Under the pieces are notes generated by a model. That model did not search any database. It saw only the letters and a list, made by a program, of their open reading frames with translations, and was not told the origin of the DNA. Source: Amycolatopsis sp. CA-230715 (GTDB taxonomy: Bacteria > Actinomycetota > Actinomycetes > Mycobacteriales > Pseudonocardiaceae). Taken from it: DNA of 64,000 nucleotides. Positions 56,922-64,000 of this stretch are shown here, piece by piece. The translations under genes and the position numbers were made by a program. The stretch is from assembly GCF_018736145.1 (NCBI RefSeq), contig NZ_CP059997.1, forward strand, positions 9,237,501 through 9,301,500, given 5' to 3'. Position 1 is the first letter of the stretch. Each line of letters starts with the position of its first letter.

Positions 56922-58133
56922 ATGACCACGCTCGAAGAACCCGCCGTCGAATTCCCGGTCACCCGCGAATGCCCGTTCGCGCCGCCGAAGGAGTACGCCC
57001 GGATCCGCGAAGAGGAGCCGGTCAGGAAGGTCCGCATCCCCGACGGAAAGCAGGCCTGGGTGGTGACGCGGCACGAGGACGTCCGGATGGTGCTCAACGA
57101 CCGGCGGTTCAGCGCCGACCGGTTCCACCCGGACTTCCCGGTACTGGCCGCGGGTGGCAACTCGTTCCGCAGGAAGTCCGACGACCGGACGATGATCGCG
57201 ATGGACGCGCCGGAGCACGGGCCCGCCCGCCGCGCGGTGCTCGGTGAGTTCACCGTCAAGCGGATGGAAGCTTTGCGCCCCCGGATCCAGCAGATCGTCG
57301 ACGAGCTGATCGACGACCTGCTGGCCGGGCCGAAACCCGCCGATCTGGTTTCGGCGCTGTCGCTGCCGGTGCCGTCGCTGGTGATCTGCGAACTACTCGG
57401 TGTGCCGTACGCCGATCACGACCTGTTCCAGAACCACACCGCGAAGATGCTCAAGCGCACCACCGGCCCCGAGGACCGGCGGGCGGCGTTCGAAGCCGTC
57501 AAGAACTACCTGGACGAGCTCGTCACCGAGAAGGAGGCGGCACCGGGCGACGACCTGATCGGCAGGCAGATCACCAAGCTGCGCGAGGAAGGCACCTACC
57601 AGCGCGGGCCGTTGGTGGCACTGGCGTTCCTGCTGCTGCTCGCCGGGCACGAGACCACCGCGAACATGATCTCGCTCGGCACCATCGCGCTGCTGGAGAA
57701 CCCGGAGCAACTCGCCGCGATCAAGGACGACCATGACCGGACCGCTCCCGCGGTCGAGGAACTGTTGCGGTACTTCACGATCGTCGACGCGGCGACAGCG
57801 CGGTTGTGCGTGGAAGACGTCGAGATCGGCGGCGTCACCATCAAAGCGGGCGAGGGCGTGCTCGCGCTCGGGTATTCGGCGAACCGCGACCCGGAGGCGT
57901 TCGAGGACCCGGATTCGTTCGACATCGACCGGGGCGCGCGGCACCACGTCGCGTTCGGGTTCGGGCCGCACCAGTGCCTCGGGCAGAACCTCGCCAGGAT
58001 GGAACTGAAGATCGTCTTCGACACCCTGTTCGAGCGCGTTCCCGGGTTGAACCTCGCGGCTCCGGTCGACGACCTGCCGTTCAAGGACGACGCGGCGATC
58101 TACGGCGTGTACCGGCTGCCGGTCACCTGGTAA
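56922..58133 (+). CDS. cytochrome P450 (CYP105-like)
   Basis: This 403-aa soluble bacterial P450 starts at the ATG at 56922 (MTTLEEPAVEFP) with GAGGGG upstream. The I-helix is LLLLAGHETTA, the K-helix motif EELLRYF, and the haem-binding loop FGFGPHQCLGQNLARMEL with Cys352. An RRFSADRFHPDFP segment and a HHVAFGFG approach are typical of the CYP105/107 group. No ferredoxin gene adjoins. It could be a catabolic or tailoring enzyme. It is 6 kb from the A-T gene and separated by unrelated genes, so membership of the cluster is doubtful. A 9-bp inverted repeat flanks its promoter region. Confidence 0.92.
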   Translation: MTTLEEPAVEFPVTRECPFAPPKEYARIREEEPVRKVRIPDGKQAWVVTRHEDVRMVLNDRRFSADRFHPDFPVLAAGGNSFRRKSDDRTMIAMDAPEHGPARRAVLGEFTVKRMEALRPRIQQIVDELIDDLLAGPKPADLVSALSLPVPSLVICELLGVPYADHDLFQNHTAKMLKRTTGPEDRRAAFEAVKNYLDELVTEKEAAPGDDLIGRQITKLREEGTYQRGPLVALAFLLLLAGHETTANMISLGTIALLENPEQLAAIKDDHDRTAPAVEELLRYFTIVDAATARLCVEDVEIGGVTIKAGEGVLALGYSANRDPEAFEDPDSFDIDRGARHHVAFGFGPHQCLGQNLARMELKIVFDTLFERVPGLNLAAPVDDLPFKDDAAIYGVYRLPVTW

Positions 58134-58207
58134 CCGCGGCTGGCGTCCCGACGGGCCGATCGCGCCGGGGACCGGTAGGTTGCCGTCGTGTACCGAGAAA
58201 GGGGCCG

Positions 58208-58522
58208 ATGATGACCGACCTCCCGTCGAACCCGACGGTCCGCCAGTTCGTCGCCGCGATCAACAGCGGCGACAAGGAAGCCTTCCGCGCGCTCCTCGCA
58301 CCGGGGGCGATCATGACCGACGACGGCACCGAGCGCGATCTGGACGCTTGGACGGAGAAGGAGATCTTCTCCGCCAACGGCCGGATGGACGTCGAGTCCG
58401 AAAGCGACGGCACCACGCTGGTCGCCACCTTCACGAACGACACCTGGGGTGCCATGCGGACCCGCTGGGCGTTCACGATCTCCGATGGCGCGATCACCCG
58501 GTTCGACACCGGACAGGCGTAG
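58208..58522 (+). CDS. NTF2-like / SnoaL-fold small protein
   Basis: This 104-aa protein begins TDLPSNPTVRQFVAAINSGDKEAFRALLAPGAIMTDDG and ends with TLVATFTNDTWGAMRTRWAFTISDGAITRFDTGQA, the helix-then-sheet pattern of nuclear transport factor 2-like proteins. Two start codons (58208, 58211) are possible. The stop is followed directly by the ATG of the lactonase gene, so the two form an operon. The family includes cyclases, isomerases and ligand carriers. The function here is unknown. Confidence 0.78.
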   Translation: MMTDLPSNPTVRQFVAAINSGDKEAFRALLAPGAIMTDDGTERDLDAWTEKEIFSANGRMDVESESDGTTLVATFTNDTWGAMRTRWAFTISDGAITRFDTGQA

Positions 58523-59536
58523 ATGACCGACCTGGTCCTCGTCGGCTGCTACACGGCCGAAGCGAACGGGAACGGGACGGGCATCTCCGCCTTCCGGCGC
58601 GAACCGGGCTCGGAGGTGCTCACCCTCGCCTCGACGCTGCCGATGACGTCACCGTCGTGGCTGGCGAAGCACCCGACCGCGCCGATCGTGTACGCCACGA
58701 ACGAAACGGCGACCGGCGAGGTCACCTCGGTCGCCGTGGACGCCGAGGGCGAGCTCACCGCGCTCGACGTCGCGGCCACCGGCGGCGGGCACCCGTGCCA
58801 CCTCGCGGTCACCCCGGACGGCCGGTTCCTGTTGTGCGCCAACTATTCCGGCGGCAGTGCGGCGGTGTTCGCGCTCCGCCCCGACGGCCGCATCGGTGCG
58901 CGGACCACCCTCGTCCAGTACCACGGAACCGGACCCCGCGCGGACCGGCAGGAGGCGGCGCACGTCCACATGGTGGTGTCCTCTTCGGACAGCCGGATGA
59001 TCAGCGTAGTGGACCTCGGCACCGACCAAATCCGCAGCTACCGCCTCAGGGAGGACGGCACGTTGACCCCGCTCGCGGTTTCGCCGCTGCCTCCCGGTAC
59101 CGGGCCGCGGCAGCTGGTCCGGCACGAGGGCACCGATCTCGCCTACGTCGCGGGCGAACTCTCCGGAAAACTGCTGACACTGCGGGAAAACAGCCCTGGC
59201 GCGTTCGAAGTGGTCGACGCGGTGGACGCCACGGCGGGCCGGTACTCGGCCGAGAACCTGGTGGCACACCTGGAAATCAGCGGATCCCGCGCGTACCTGT
59301 CCAGCCGCGGGCCGGACTGCGTCACGGAGTTCACCACCGAACCGGCCACACCCGTCGTGGACCAGCCCTGCGGTGCCGGTCCACGACACTTCGCACTCGA
59401 CGGCGGCCGCTGTTTCGTTGCGGCGCAAGACGAGGACGCGCTTTTCTCGTTCCCGGTCGCCGACCTCGGGAAGGCCGAGCCACGACGGCACCCGACGGGT
59501 TCGCCCAGTTTCGTGCTGCCGCTGACCGTCGCCTAG
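58523..59536 (+). CDS. lactonase family beta-propeller protein (6-phosphogluconolactonase-like)
   Basis: This 337-aa protein has propeller repeats with motifs of the lactonase/YkgB-Pgl family: LVGCYTAEANGNGTGISAF at the start, HPTAPIVYATNE, GGHPCHLAVTPDGRFLLCANYSGGSAAVF, HVHMVVSSSDSRMISVVDLGTDQIRSYRL, GTGPRQLVRHEGTDLAYVAGE and GPRHFALDGGRCFVAAQDEDAL. It may hydrolyse 6-phosphogluconolactone or another sugar lactone in the cytoplasm. It begins immediately after the stop of the NTF2-like gene. Confidence 0.85.
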   Translation: MTDLVLVGCYTAEANGNGTGISAFRREPGSEVLTLASTLPMTSPSWLAKHPTAPIVYATNETATGEVTSVAVDAEGELTALDVAATGGGHPCHLAVTPDGRFLLCANYSGGSAAVFALRPDGRIGARTTLVQYHGTGPRADRQEAAHVHMVVSSSDSRMISVVDLGTDQIRSYRLREDGTLTPLAVSPLPPGTGPRQLVRHEGTDLAYVAGELSGKLLTLRENSPGAFEVVDAVDATAGRYSAENLVAHLEISGSRAYLSSRGPDCVTEFTTEPATPVVDQPCGAGPRHFALDGGRCFVAAQDEDALFSFPVADLGKAEPRRHPTGSPSFVLPLTVA

Positions 59537-60340
59537 CTATCCCGGCTTCAGTGCGAGAATCCGGCGCTGCTGCCGGGACTGCGCGATCAGTCCCCCGTCG
59601 CGGTCCCACAGATCGGCTTCGTCGACGCACCAGCCGTCGCCGTCGGTCACGGTGCGCTGCACGGCGAGCGCGAAACCGTCCACGGGATACGCGATCAGAT
59701 CGCGGTGGAGGTGGACGGACAGCTCGGCGGACACGATCGCGGCGGGCTCGGTCAGCGTCGGGTACAGGCCCGGTGGCATCGCGTCCATCATCACGATGGC
59801 GATCAGCGCGTCGGTGGGCACCTCGGGCCGCAACCGCAGCCATGCACCCATCTCCGCCCGCGCGGCGCCGCTCATCGGGTACGCACCGCTGGCCTGCCGG
59901 ATCTCGAACCGCTGTCCGAACGGGACCAGTTCGGGTGGGAACCCGATCTCCTGGCACTCCTCGGGTGGCGGGACCACCGGCGCCGCGACGCGTTGCACCA
60001 CGGGCCTGCCCGCGCGTCGGCCGCAGACCACCGAGGTGATCAGCACCGTCTGCTCGTCCTGCGTTCCCCGTACGGTGACGAACTGCGTCGTGCCTCCCGC
60101 GCGTTCGACCGTCGCCGTGAAGGAAACCGGTGCGTCGGAGAACTTCCGCACGAACTGCGTGTGCGTCGCCATCGGTGCGGTACCGGGGCTGGTCAGATCG
60201 GTGGCCGCTCGTGCGGCGATGGCGTTGAGCAAGCCGCCGAGCGGACCGGACCACGACCCCCACGAGCGGGGCACGGTCACCACCCACTGTCCCGGTTCGA
60301 CTCGCGTGGCGCCGCTCGATTGCAGCAGGGGATGCGTCAC
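59537..60340 (-). CDS. acyl-CoA thioesterase-like double hot-dog protein
   Basis: This 267-aa protein starts at the GTG at 60340. The first half (GPLGGLLNAIAARAATDLTSPGTAPMATHTQFVRKFSDAPVSFTATVERAGGTTQFVTVRGTQDEQTVLITSVVCG) and the second half (ALIAIVMMDAMPPGLYPTLTEPAAIVSAELSVHLHRDL, VDEADLWDRDGGLIAQSRQQRRIL) both have hot-dog character, as in TesB/4HBT_3 proteins. The Gln/Asp/Thr active-site set cannot be fixed by eye. It converges with the lactonase gene with no gap. It may hydrolyse an acyl-CoA in lipid metabolism. Confidence 0.8.
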   Translation of the reverse strand: MTHPLLQSSGATRVEPGQWVVTVPRSWGSWSGPLGGLLNAIAARAATDLTSPGTAPMATHTQFVRKFSDAPVSFTATVERAGGTTQFVTVRGTQDEQTVLITSVVCGRRAGRPVVQRVAAPVVPPPEECQEIGFPPELVPFGQRFEIRQASGAYPMSGAARAEMGAWLRLRPEVPTDALIAIVMMDAMPPGLYPTLTEPAAIVSAELSVHLHRDLIAYPVDGFALAVQRTVTDGDGWCVDEADLWDRDGGLIAQSRQQRRILALKPG

Positions 60341-60551
60341 GGGTGCTCGCTCTCGTGGTCGGCGGGGTGCGACGTGATCAAGTAGAGCGCATCTCGCACC
60401 GGAAATCCATGGCACGCCCGCGAACGCCGGATGCCTTCTGGCGCCATGCCATATGCCGCGCTGAAACACTCTTTCCAGGCGAAACTCCATGGCTCGTGGA
60501 CCCTACCGAGGACGGACCCATTCGGCGTCCGCCACCAGGAAAGGCCTACAT

Positions 60552-62423
60552 ATGTGCGGAATCGTCGGCTGGGTCGACTTCGAACGCGACCTGACGGCCG
60601 AAACCGGTGCGGTGCGGCGGATGACGGACACGATGGCCGACCGCGGCCCCGATGACGAAGGTGTCTGGGTACGACGGCGGGTCGCGTTAGGACACCGGCG
60701 GCTCGCGGTGATCGACATCGCGGGCGGCCGCCAGCCGATGTGGACACCCGAGCGGTCACCGGAAGGCGACCCGCTCGCGGTGCTCACCTACAGCGGCGAG
60801 GTCTACAACTTCGCTGAACTGCGCGAAGAGCTGAAAACACTGGGCCACCGGTTCGAGACCCGAAGCGACACCGAGGTGGTGCTGCGCGCCTACCTGCACT
60901 GGGGCACCGCGTGCGCCGCCCGGTTCAACGGCATGTTCGCGTTCGCCGTGTGGGACACCAGGTCCGAGGAACTGGTGCTGGTCAGGGACCGGCTCGGGGT
61001 CAAACCGCTGTACTACTACCCCACCGCGCACGGCGTGCTGTTCGGGTCGGAGGCGAAGGCCGTGCTGGCCAACCCGCTCGCCTCCGCCGAAATGGACCTC
61101 GACGGACTGCGCGACGTGCTGGCGACAGCGCGGGTTCCCGGGCGGACGCCGTTGCGGAACCTGTTCGAGGTCAAACCGGGGCACATCGTCCGGGTGACCC
61201 GAGGCGGCGTGCGCGAGCAGCGGTACTGGGCGCTGGAAACCCGCCCGCACACCGACGGCGTCGAGGACACCGTCGCCAACGTCCGCGCGTTGCTGGAAGA
61301 CATCGTGGCCAGGCAGATGGTGGCGGACGTGCCGTTGTGCACGCTGCTGTCCGGCGGGCTGGATTCCAGCGCCCTCACCGCACTCGCGCAACGCGGCCGC
61401 ACCGCCGCGGGCGCGGGCAAGGTGCGGACGTACTCGGTCGACTTCACCGGGCAGACGGCGAACTTCCGGCCGGAGGAGTTCCGCGAGGCACCCGATTCCC
61501 CGTTCGCCGCGGAACTCGTCGCGCACGCTGGTACCGACCACCGCGAGATCCTGCTCGACACCGCCAAGCTCGTCGACCCCGGTGTGCGGGAGGCCGTGCA
61601 GCGCGCGTGGGACCTGCCCTACGGCATCGGGGACCACGATCCGTCGTTGTACCTGCTGTTCCAAGCGGTCCGGGAAGCGTCGACGGTGGCCCTTTCCGGT
61701 GAAGCGGCCGACGAGGTCTTCGGCGGCTACCTGTGGTTCCACGAGCCGAAAGCCATAGAGGCCAACACCTTCCCGTGGCACGCCATGAGTCCCGCGCCGG
61801 TCGAGCTGGTGGCGACGGCGTTCCTCGACCGCGGTCTGACGGCCGCTTTGGACCTGCGCACCTACATCGCGGACACCTACGCGGACGCCGTGCGCCAGGT
61901 CGAGCACCTTCCCGGGGCGGACCTCCTGGAACGGCGGATGCGGATCTCGAGCCACCTGCACATCACGCGGTGGCTGCAGATGATGCTCGACCGCAAGGAC
62001 CGGATGAGCATGGCGAGCGGGCTCGAGGTGCGGGTGCCGTTCTGCGACCACCGGCTCGTCGACTACGTGTACAACACCCCGTGGTCGATGAAGACCTTCG
62101 ACGGCAGGGAAAAGAGCCTGCTCCGCGCGGCGACGGCCGATCTGCTGCCGCGCTCGATCGCCCAGCGCCGCAAGGCACCCTATCCGTCCACTCAGGACAT
62201 CGGATACGACAGGGCGATCAATGACGAGCTCGGCAAGATCGTCGCCGAACCGTCGTCGCCCGCGTTCGGCCTCCTCGATCTCGACGCCGTGAACGCGCAT
62301 CTGGCGAAACCGATCACGACGGCCTATTCGATGATCGAACGGTCGGCCTTCACCGAACCGATGGTGCGCCTCAACGCCGCACTGGCACTGCATGACGTGC
62401 GCATGGTCGGAGTATCCACCTGA
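60552..62423 (+). CDS. asnB: asparagine synthetase (glutamine-hydrolysing)
   Basis: This 623-aa protein starts at the ATG at 60552 so that the nucleophile is Cys2 (MCGIVGWV). AGGAAAGG precedes it. The class II amidotransferase domain has RGPDDEG, GHRRLAVID and YNFAEL. The synthetase domain has the PP-loop SGGLDSSAL (267-275), SVDF, SGEAADEVFGGY and VPFCDHRLVDYVYN. It is expected to transfer ammonia from glutamine to an activated carboxylate. That may be ordinary Asn synthesis, or amidation of a polyketide starter or product, as AsnB homologues do in some clusters. Its position 86 bases before an AT-ACP gene favours a role in secondary metabolism. Confidence 0.9.
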   Translation: MCGIVGWVDFERDLTAETGAVRRMTDTMADRGPDDEGVWVRRRVALGHRRLAVIDIAGGRQPMWTPERSPEGDPLAVLTYSGEVYNFAELREELKTLGHRFETRSDTEVVLRAYLHWGTACAARFNGMFAFAVWDTRSEELVLVRDRLGVKPLYYYPTAHGVLFGSEAKAVLANPLASAEMDLDGLRDVLATARVPGRTPLRNLFEVKPGHIVRVTRGGVREQRYWALETRPHTDGVEDTVANVRALLEDIVARQMVADVPLCTLLSGGLDSSALTALAQRGRTAAGAGKVRTYSVDFTGQTANFRPEEFREAPDSPFAAELVAHAGTDHREILLDTAKLVDPGVREAVQRAWDLPYGIGDHDPSLYLLFQAVREASTVALSGEAADEVFGGYLWFHEPKAIEANTFPWHAMSPAPVELVATAFLDRGLTAALDLRTYIADTYADAVRQVEHLPGADLLERRMRISSHLHITRWLQMMLDRKDRMSMASGLEVRVPFCDHRLVDYVYNTPWSMKTFDGREKSLLRAATADLLPRSIAQRRKAPYPSTQDIGYDRAINDELGKIVAEPSSPAFGLLDLDAVNAHLAKPITTAYSMIERSAFTEPMVRLNAALALHDVRMVGVST

Positions 62424-62509
62424 GCACCGCCGCCACGAGGTCCGCGTCCGGCGCGGACCAGTCAGAAGACAGGTCAGAACGAGAACGGTCTTGAGAACAG
62501 GGGGACGCC

Positions 62510-63928
62510 GTGGTCGAGCACCGCAGCTCCAGTGTCGTCGCACTTTTTCCCGGTCAGGGCGGGTTCGACGGGGTGGCGCTGGCCACCGCCGCGGCCCGGC
62601 ATCAGGAAGTCCGAGCCGTCTTCGAAGCACTCGACGAGGTTTCCCTCGCCGAGACCGGACGCGCGCTGTCGTCGGTGGCGCTCGCCGACGAGCCACCGAC
62701 GCTGGCGAGCCTGCTCGCCGACGAGCCGTGGGTCTCGCAGCTCGCCATCTACGGCACGGCCGTCGCCGTGCACCGGGTCCTGCACGCGCACGGCCTGCGC
62801 CCCGGTGTCCTGATGGGACACAGCCTCGGCGAGATCGCCGCGCTCGTCGCCGCCGGGGTCTACACCGTCGCGGAGGGCGCCAAGATCGTGTTCGCGCGCG
62901 TCAACGCCCTGCGCGGACTGGACCTGTGCGACGGGTACATGGCGGCCGTCTCCGCGGACGCCCGCAAGACGCGGTTGCTCGTCGATGTCGTGGAGAACGA
63001 ACACCTCGCGGTGGCCGTGGAAAACCACGACCGGCAGACCGTGGTCTCGGGACCCGCCGACGCGATGGACACGTTGGGGCGGGCCGCGAAAGCGCTCGGC
63101 GTCTCCTTCGCCAAGCTGGACTCGCCCGCGCCGTTCCACGGACCGCTGATGCGCTCCGCCGCCGACGCGTTCACCGCGGCCGTCCGCGGTATCGCGGCGC
63201 GGCCCGCCGAGGTGCCGGTCTACTCACCGATCCTGAACCGCGCCTACACCGAAACCGATGACATGCCCGCTCTGCTGGCGAGCCATCTCGTGGCACCGGT
63301 CAAGTTCGGCGCCGCGGTTCGCGCCGTGCACGCCGACGGCGCACGGCACTTCGTCGAATGCGGTGCCAGGGCGACGTTGTCCAAATCCGTATCGGCCACA
63401 TTGGACGGTTCGGCGCACACGACCGTCGCGTGCCTCCCGGACGGCGGCACCGGGATCGAGCCCGCGCTCGGCACCCTGCGCGCGGCTGGGCTGCTCCCGA
63501 CGACGGTTCCGGCCGACGACGAGTTCGACGCGTTCTGGTCGGCGCACGGACCCAAGATCATCAGCAAGGTCCGGCAGGAGCTGGAAGCGCGGAACGGTTT
63601 CGCGGAGCTGCCGTCGGACACCGCTGTCACCGAGGACGCACCGATCCTGTCCGCACCGCTCGGCCACGACGAGGTCGCGGGCCAGCTGCGCGAACTGTAC
63701 GCGGAGGCGCTGGAGTACCCGGTCGAAGTGTTCACCGACGAGGTGGAACTCGAAGCGGAGCTGGGAATCGACTCGGTGAAGCAGATCGAGCTGCTGACGC
63801 GGGTGTCCGAAGAGTACGGACTCCAGCAGCAGGGCTCGGGGTTCCGCCTGGCGGAGTACGACACGATGGGCAAGGTCATCGGGCACACCGTGCGGAGGCT
63901 GGCCGATCGGGAGTCTGCGGATGTCTGA
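62510..63928 (+). CDS. acyltransferase-acyl carrier didomain protein
   Basis: This is a 472-aa protein. Residues about 8-300 form a FabD-type acyltransferase: FPGQGG, GHSLGE with Ser105, VFARVNAL, AVENHDRQTVVSGP and SPAPFHGPLM, where the Phe-His pair is typical of malonyl-specific enzymes. After a linker, residues about 385-465 form a carrier domain with Ser422 in ELGIDSVKQIELL, a type seen in PUFA and iterative type I synthases. It is unusual to find AT and ACP fused without a KS. It starts at a GTG with AGGGGGACGCC upstream and overlaps the next SDR gene by 8 bases. It may supply malonyl units in trans to another PKS. Confidence 0.85.
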   Translation: MVEHRSSSVVALFPGQGGFDGVALATAAARHQEVRAVFEALDEVSLAETGRALSSVALADEPPTLASLLADEPWVSQLAIYGTAVAVHRVLHAHGLRPGVLMGHSLGEIAALVAAGVYTVAEGAKIVFARVNALRGLDLCDGYMAAVSADARKTRLLVDVVENEHLAVAVENHDRQTVVSGPADAMDTLGRAAKALGVSFAKLDSPAPFHGPLMRSAADAFTAAVRGIAARPAEVPVYSPILNRAYTETDDMPALLASHLVAPVKFGAAVRAVHADGARHFVECGARATLSKSVSATLDGSAHTTVACLPDGGTGIEPALGTLRAAGLLPTTVPADDEFDAFWSAHGPKIISKVRQELEARNGFAELPSDTAVTEDAPILSAPLGHDEVAGQLRELYAEALEYPVEVFTDEVELEAELGIDSVKQIELLTRVSEEYGLQQQGSGFRLAEYDTMGKVIGHTVRRLADRESADV

Positions 63929-64000
63929 CCTGACCGGCAAGGTCGCGCTCGTCACCGGTGGCGCGCACGGGGTGGGCAGGGCGATCGCGGCGGAGCTGGT
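63921..64000 (+). CDS. short-chain dehydrogenase/reductase, partial at window edge
   Basis: Only the first 26 codons are in the window: MSDLTGKVALVTGG, then AHGVGRAIAAEL, the classical SDR TGGxxGxG dinucleotide-binding motif. The start overlaps the end of the AT-ACP gene by 8 bases (ATGTCTGA), so it is translated with it. A ketoreductase acting on the ACP of the preceding protein is the obvious guess. The rest lies outside the window. Confidence 0.8.
   Translation, partial: MSDLTGKVALVTGGAHGVGRAIAAEL

Noticed and set aside
56922..58133. P450 as a tailoring enzyme of the Dap lipopeptide cluster
   Set aside because: It is separated from the core by a dozen unrelated genes, has no ferredoxin partner nearby, and shares no operon or motif with the cluster. 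Membership cannot be excluded but is not supported.
1..64000. tRNA genes, CRISPR arrays, insertion sequences, att sites
   Set aside because: I saw no cloverleaf-type sequence, regularly spaced repeats, transposase or integrase motifs, or flanking duplications.

Overview
The window reads as chromosomal DNA of a high-GC filamentous actinomycete. Pseudonocardiales (Amycolatopsis-like) is my best guess, because of the strong third-position GC, frequent GTG starts, an Lsr2 paralogue, an Rpf-type muralytic enzyme and a set of very large LuxR (LAL) regulators. I see no rRNA, tRNA, CRISPR array or insertion sequence.

Layout. 1-10.6 kb is ordinary accessory chromosome: an ArsR regulator, a small secreted protein, a glycerophosphodiesterase, an Rpf-like enzyme, an XRE-like regulator, a secreted HAD phosphatase, Lsr2, a YdcF-like membrane protein, a GT39-type glycosyltransferase, an alpha/beta hydrolase, and a TSUP permease with a GntR regulator. 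10.7-23.9 kb is a regulatory island of five LAL-type proteins. Two are divergent (925 and 824 aa). Three form a translationally coupled operon (936, 770 and 887 aa) whose middle member has no DNA-binding domain. 24.2-51.2 kb is the biosynthetic core. 51.2-60.3 kb returns to mixed accessory genes: a carboxylesterase with a divergent TetR, an ArsR/SRPBCC pseudogene, an AraC regulator, a RibD-like reductase, a P450, a lactonase and an acyl-CoA thioesterase-like protein. At 60.5 kb to the edge, an asparagine synthetase, an AT-ACP didomain protein and the start of an SDR gene look like the entrance to another, or an extended, polyketide locus.

How the core should work. One leftward operon of about 17 kb (42317 to 25026) encodes SbnB- and SbnA-like enzymes for L-2,3-diaminopropionate, a four-carrier NRPS, an MbtH protein, and a dissociated highly reducing type II polyketide synthase (ACP, KS, CLF, two hot-dog dehydratases, ketoreductase). 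A DsbA/HCCA-type isomerase lies just downstream under its own tandem-repeat promoter region. The PKS should make a polyene or cinnamoyl-type acyl chain that the first condensation domain attaches to the peptide. The NRPS is C-A-T-C-(A remnant)-T-C-A-T-C-T-TE. Both intact A domains carry the same specificity residues, of a type I associate with diaminobutyrate/diaminopropionate. Carriers 2 and 4 have no A domain and must be loaded in trans, most economically by the stand-alone A-T protein at 48895-51180, whose pocket resembles threonine domains. The predicted backbone is acyl-Dap-X-Dap-X with X supplied in trans. A KamA-family radical SAM aminomutase, an aminotransferase and a type II thioesterase sit beside the A-T gene and may make or edit X. 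A DrrAB-like ABC exporter is divergent from the main operon, and a PAS-LuxR regulator completes the set. I recognise no characterised product with this combination, so the cluster is the main candidate for an undescribed system.
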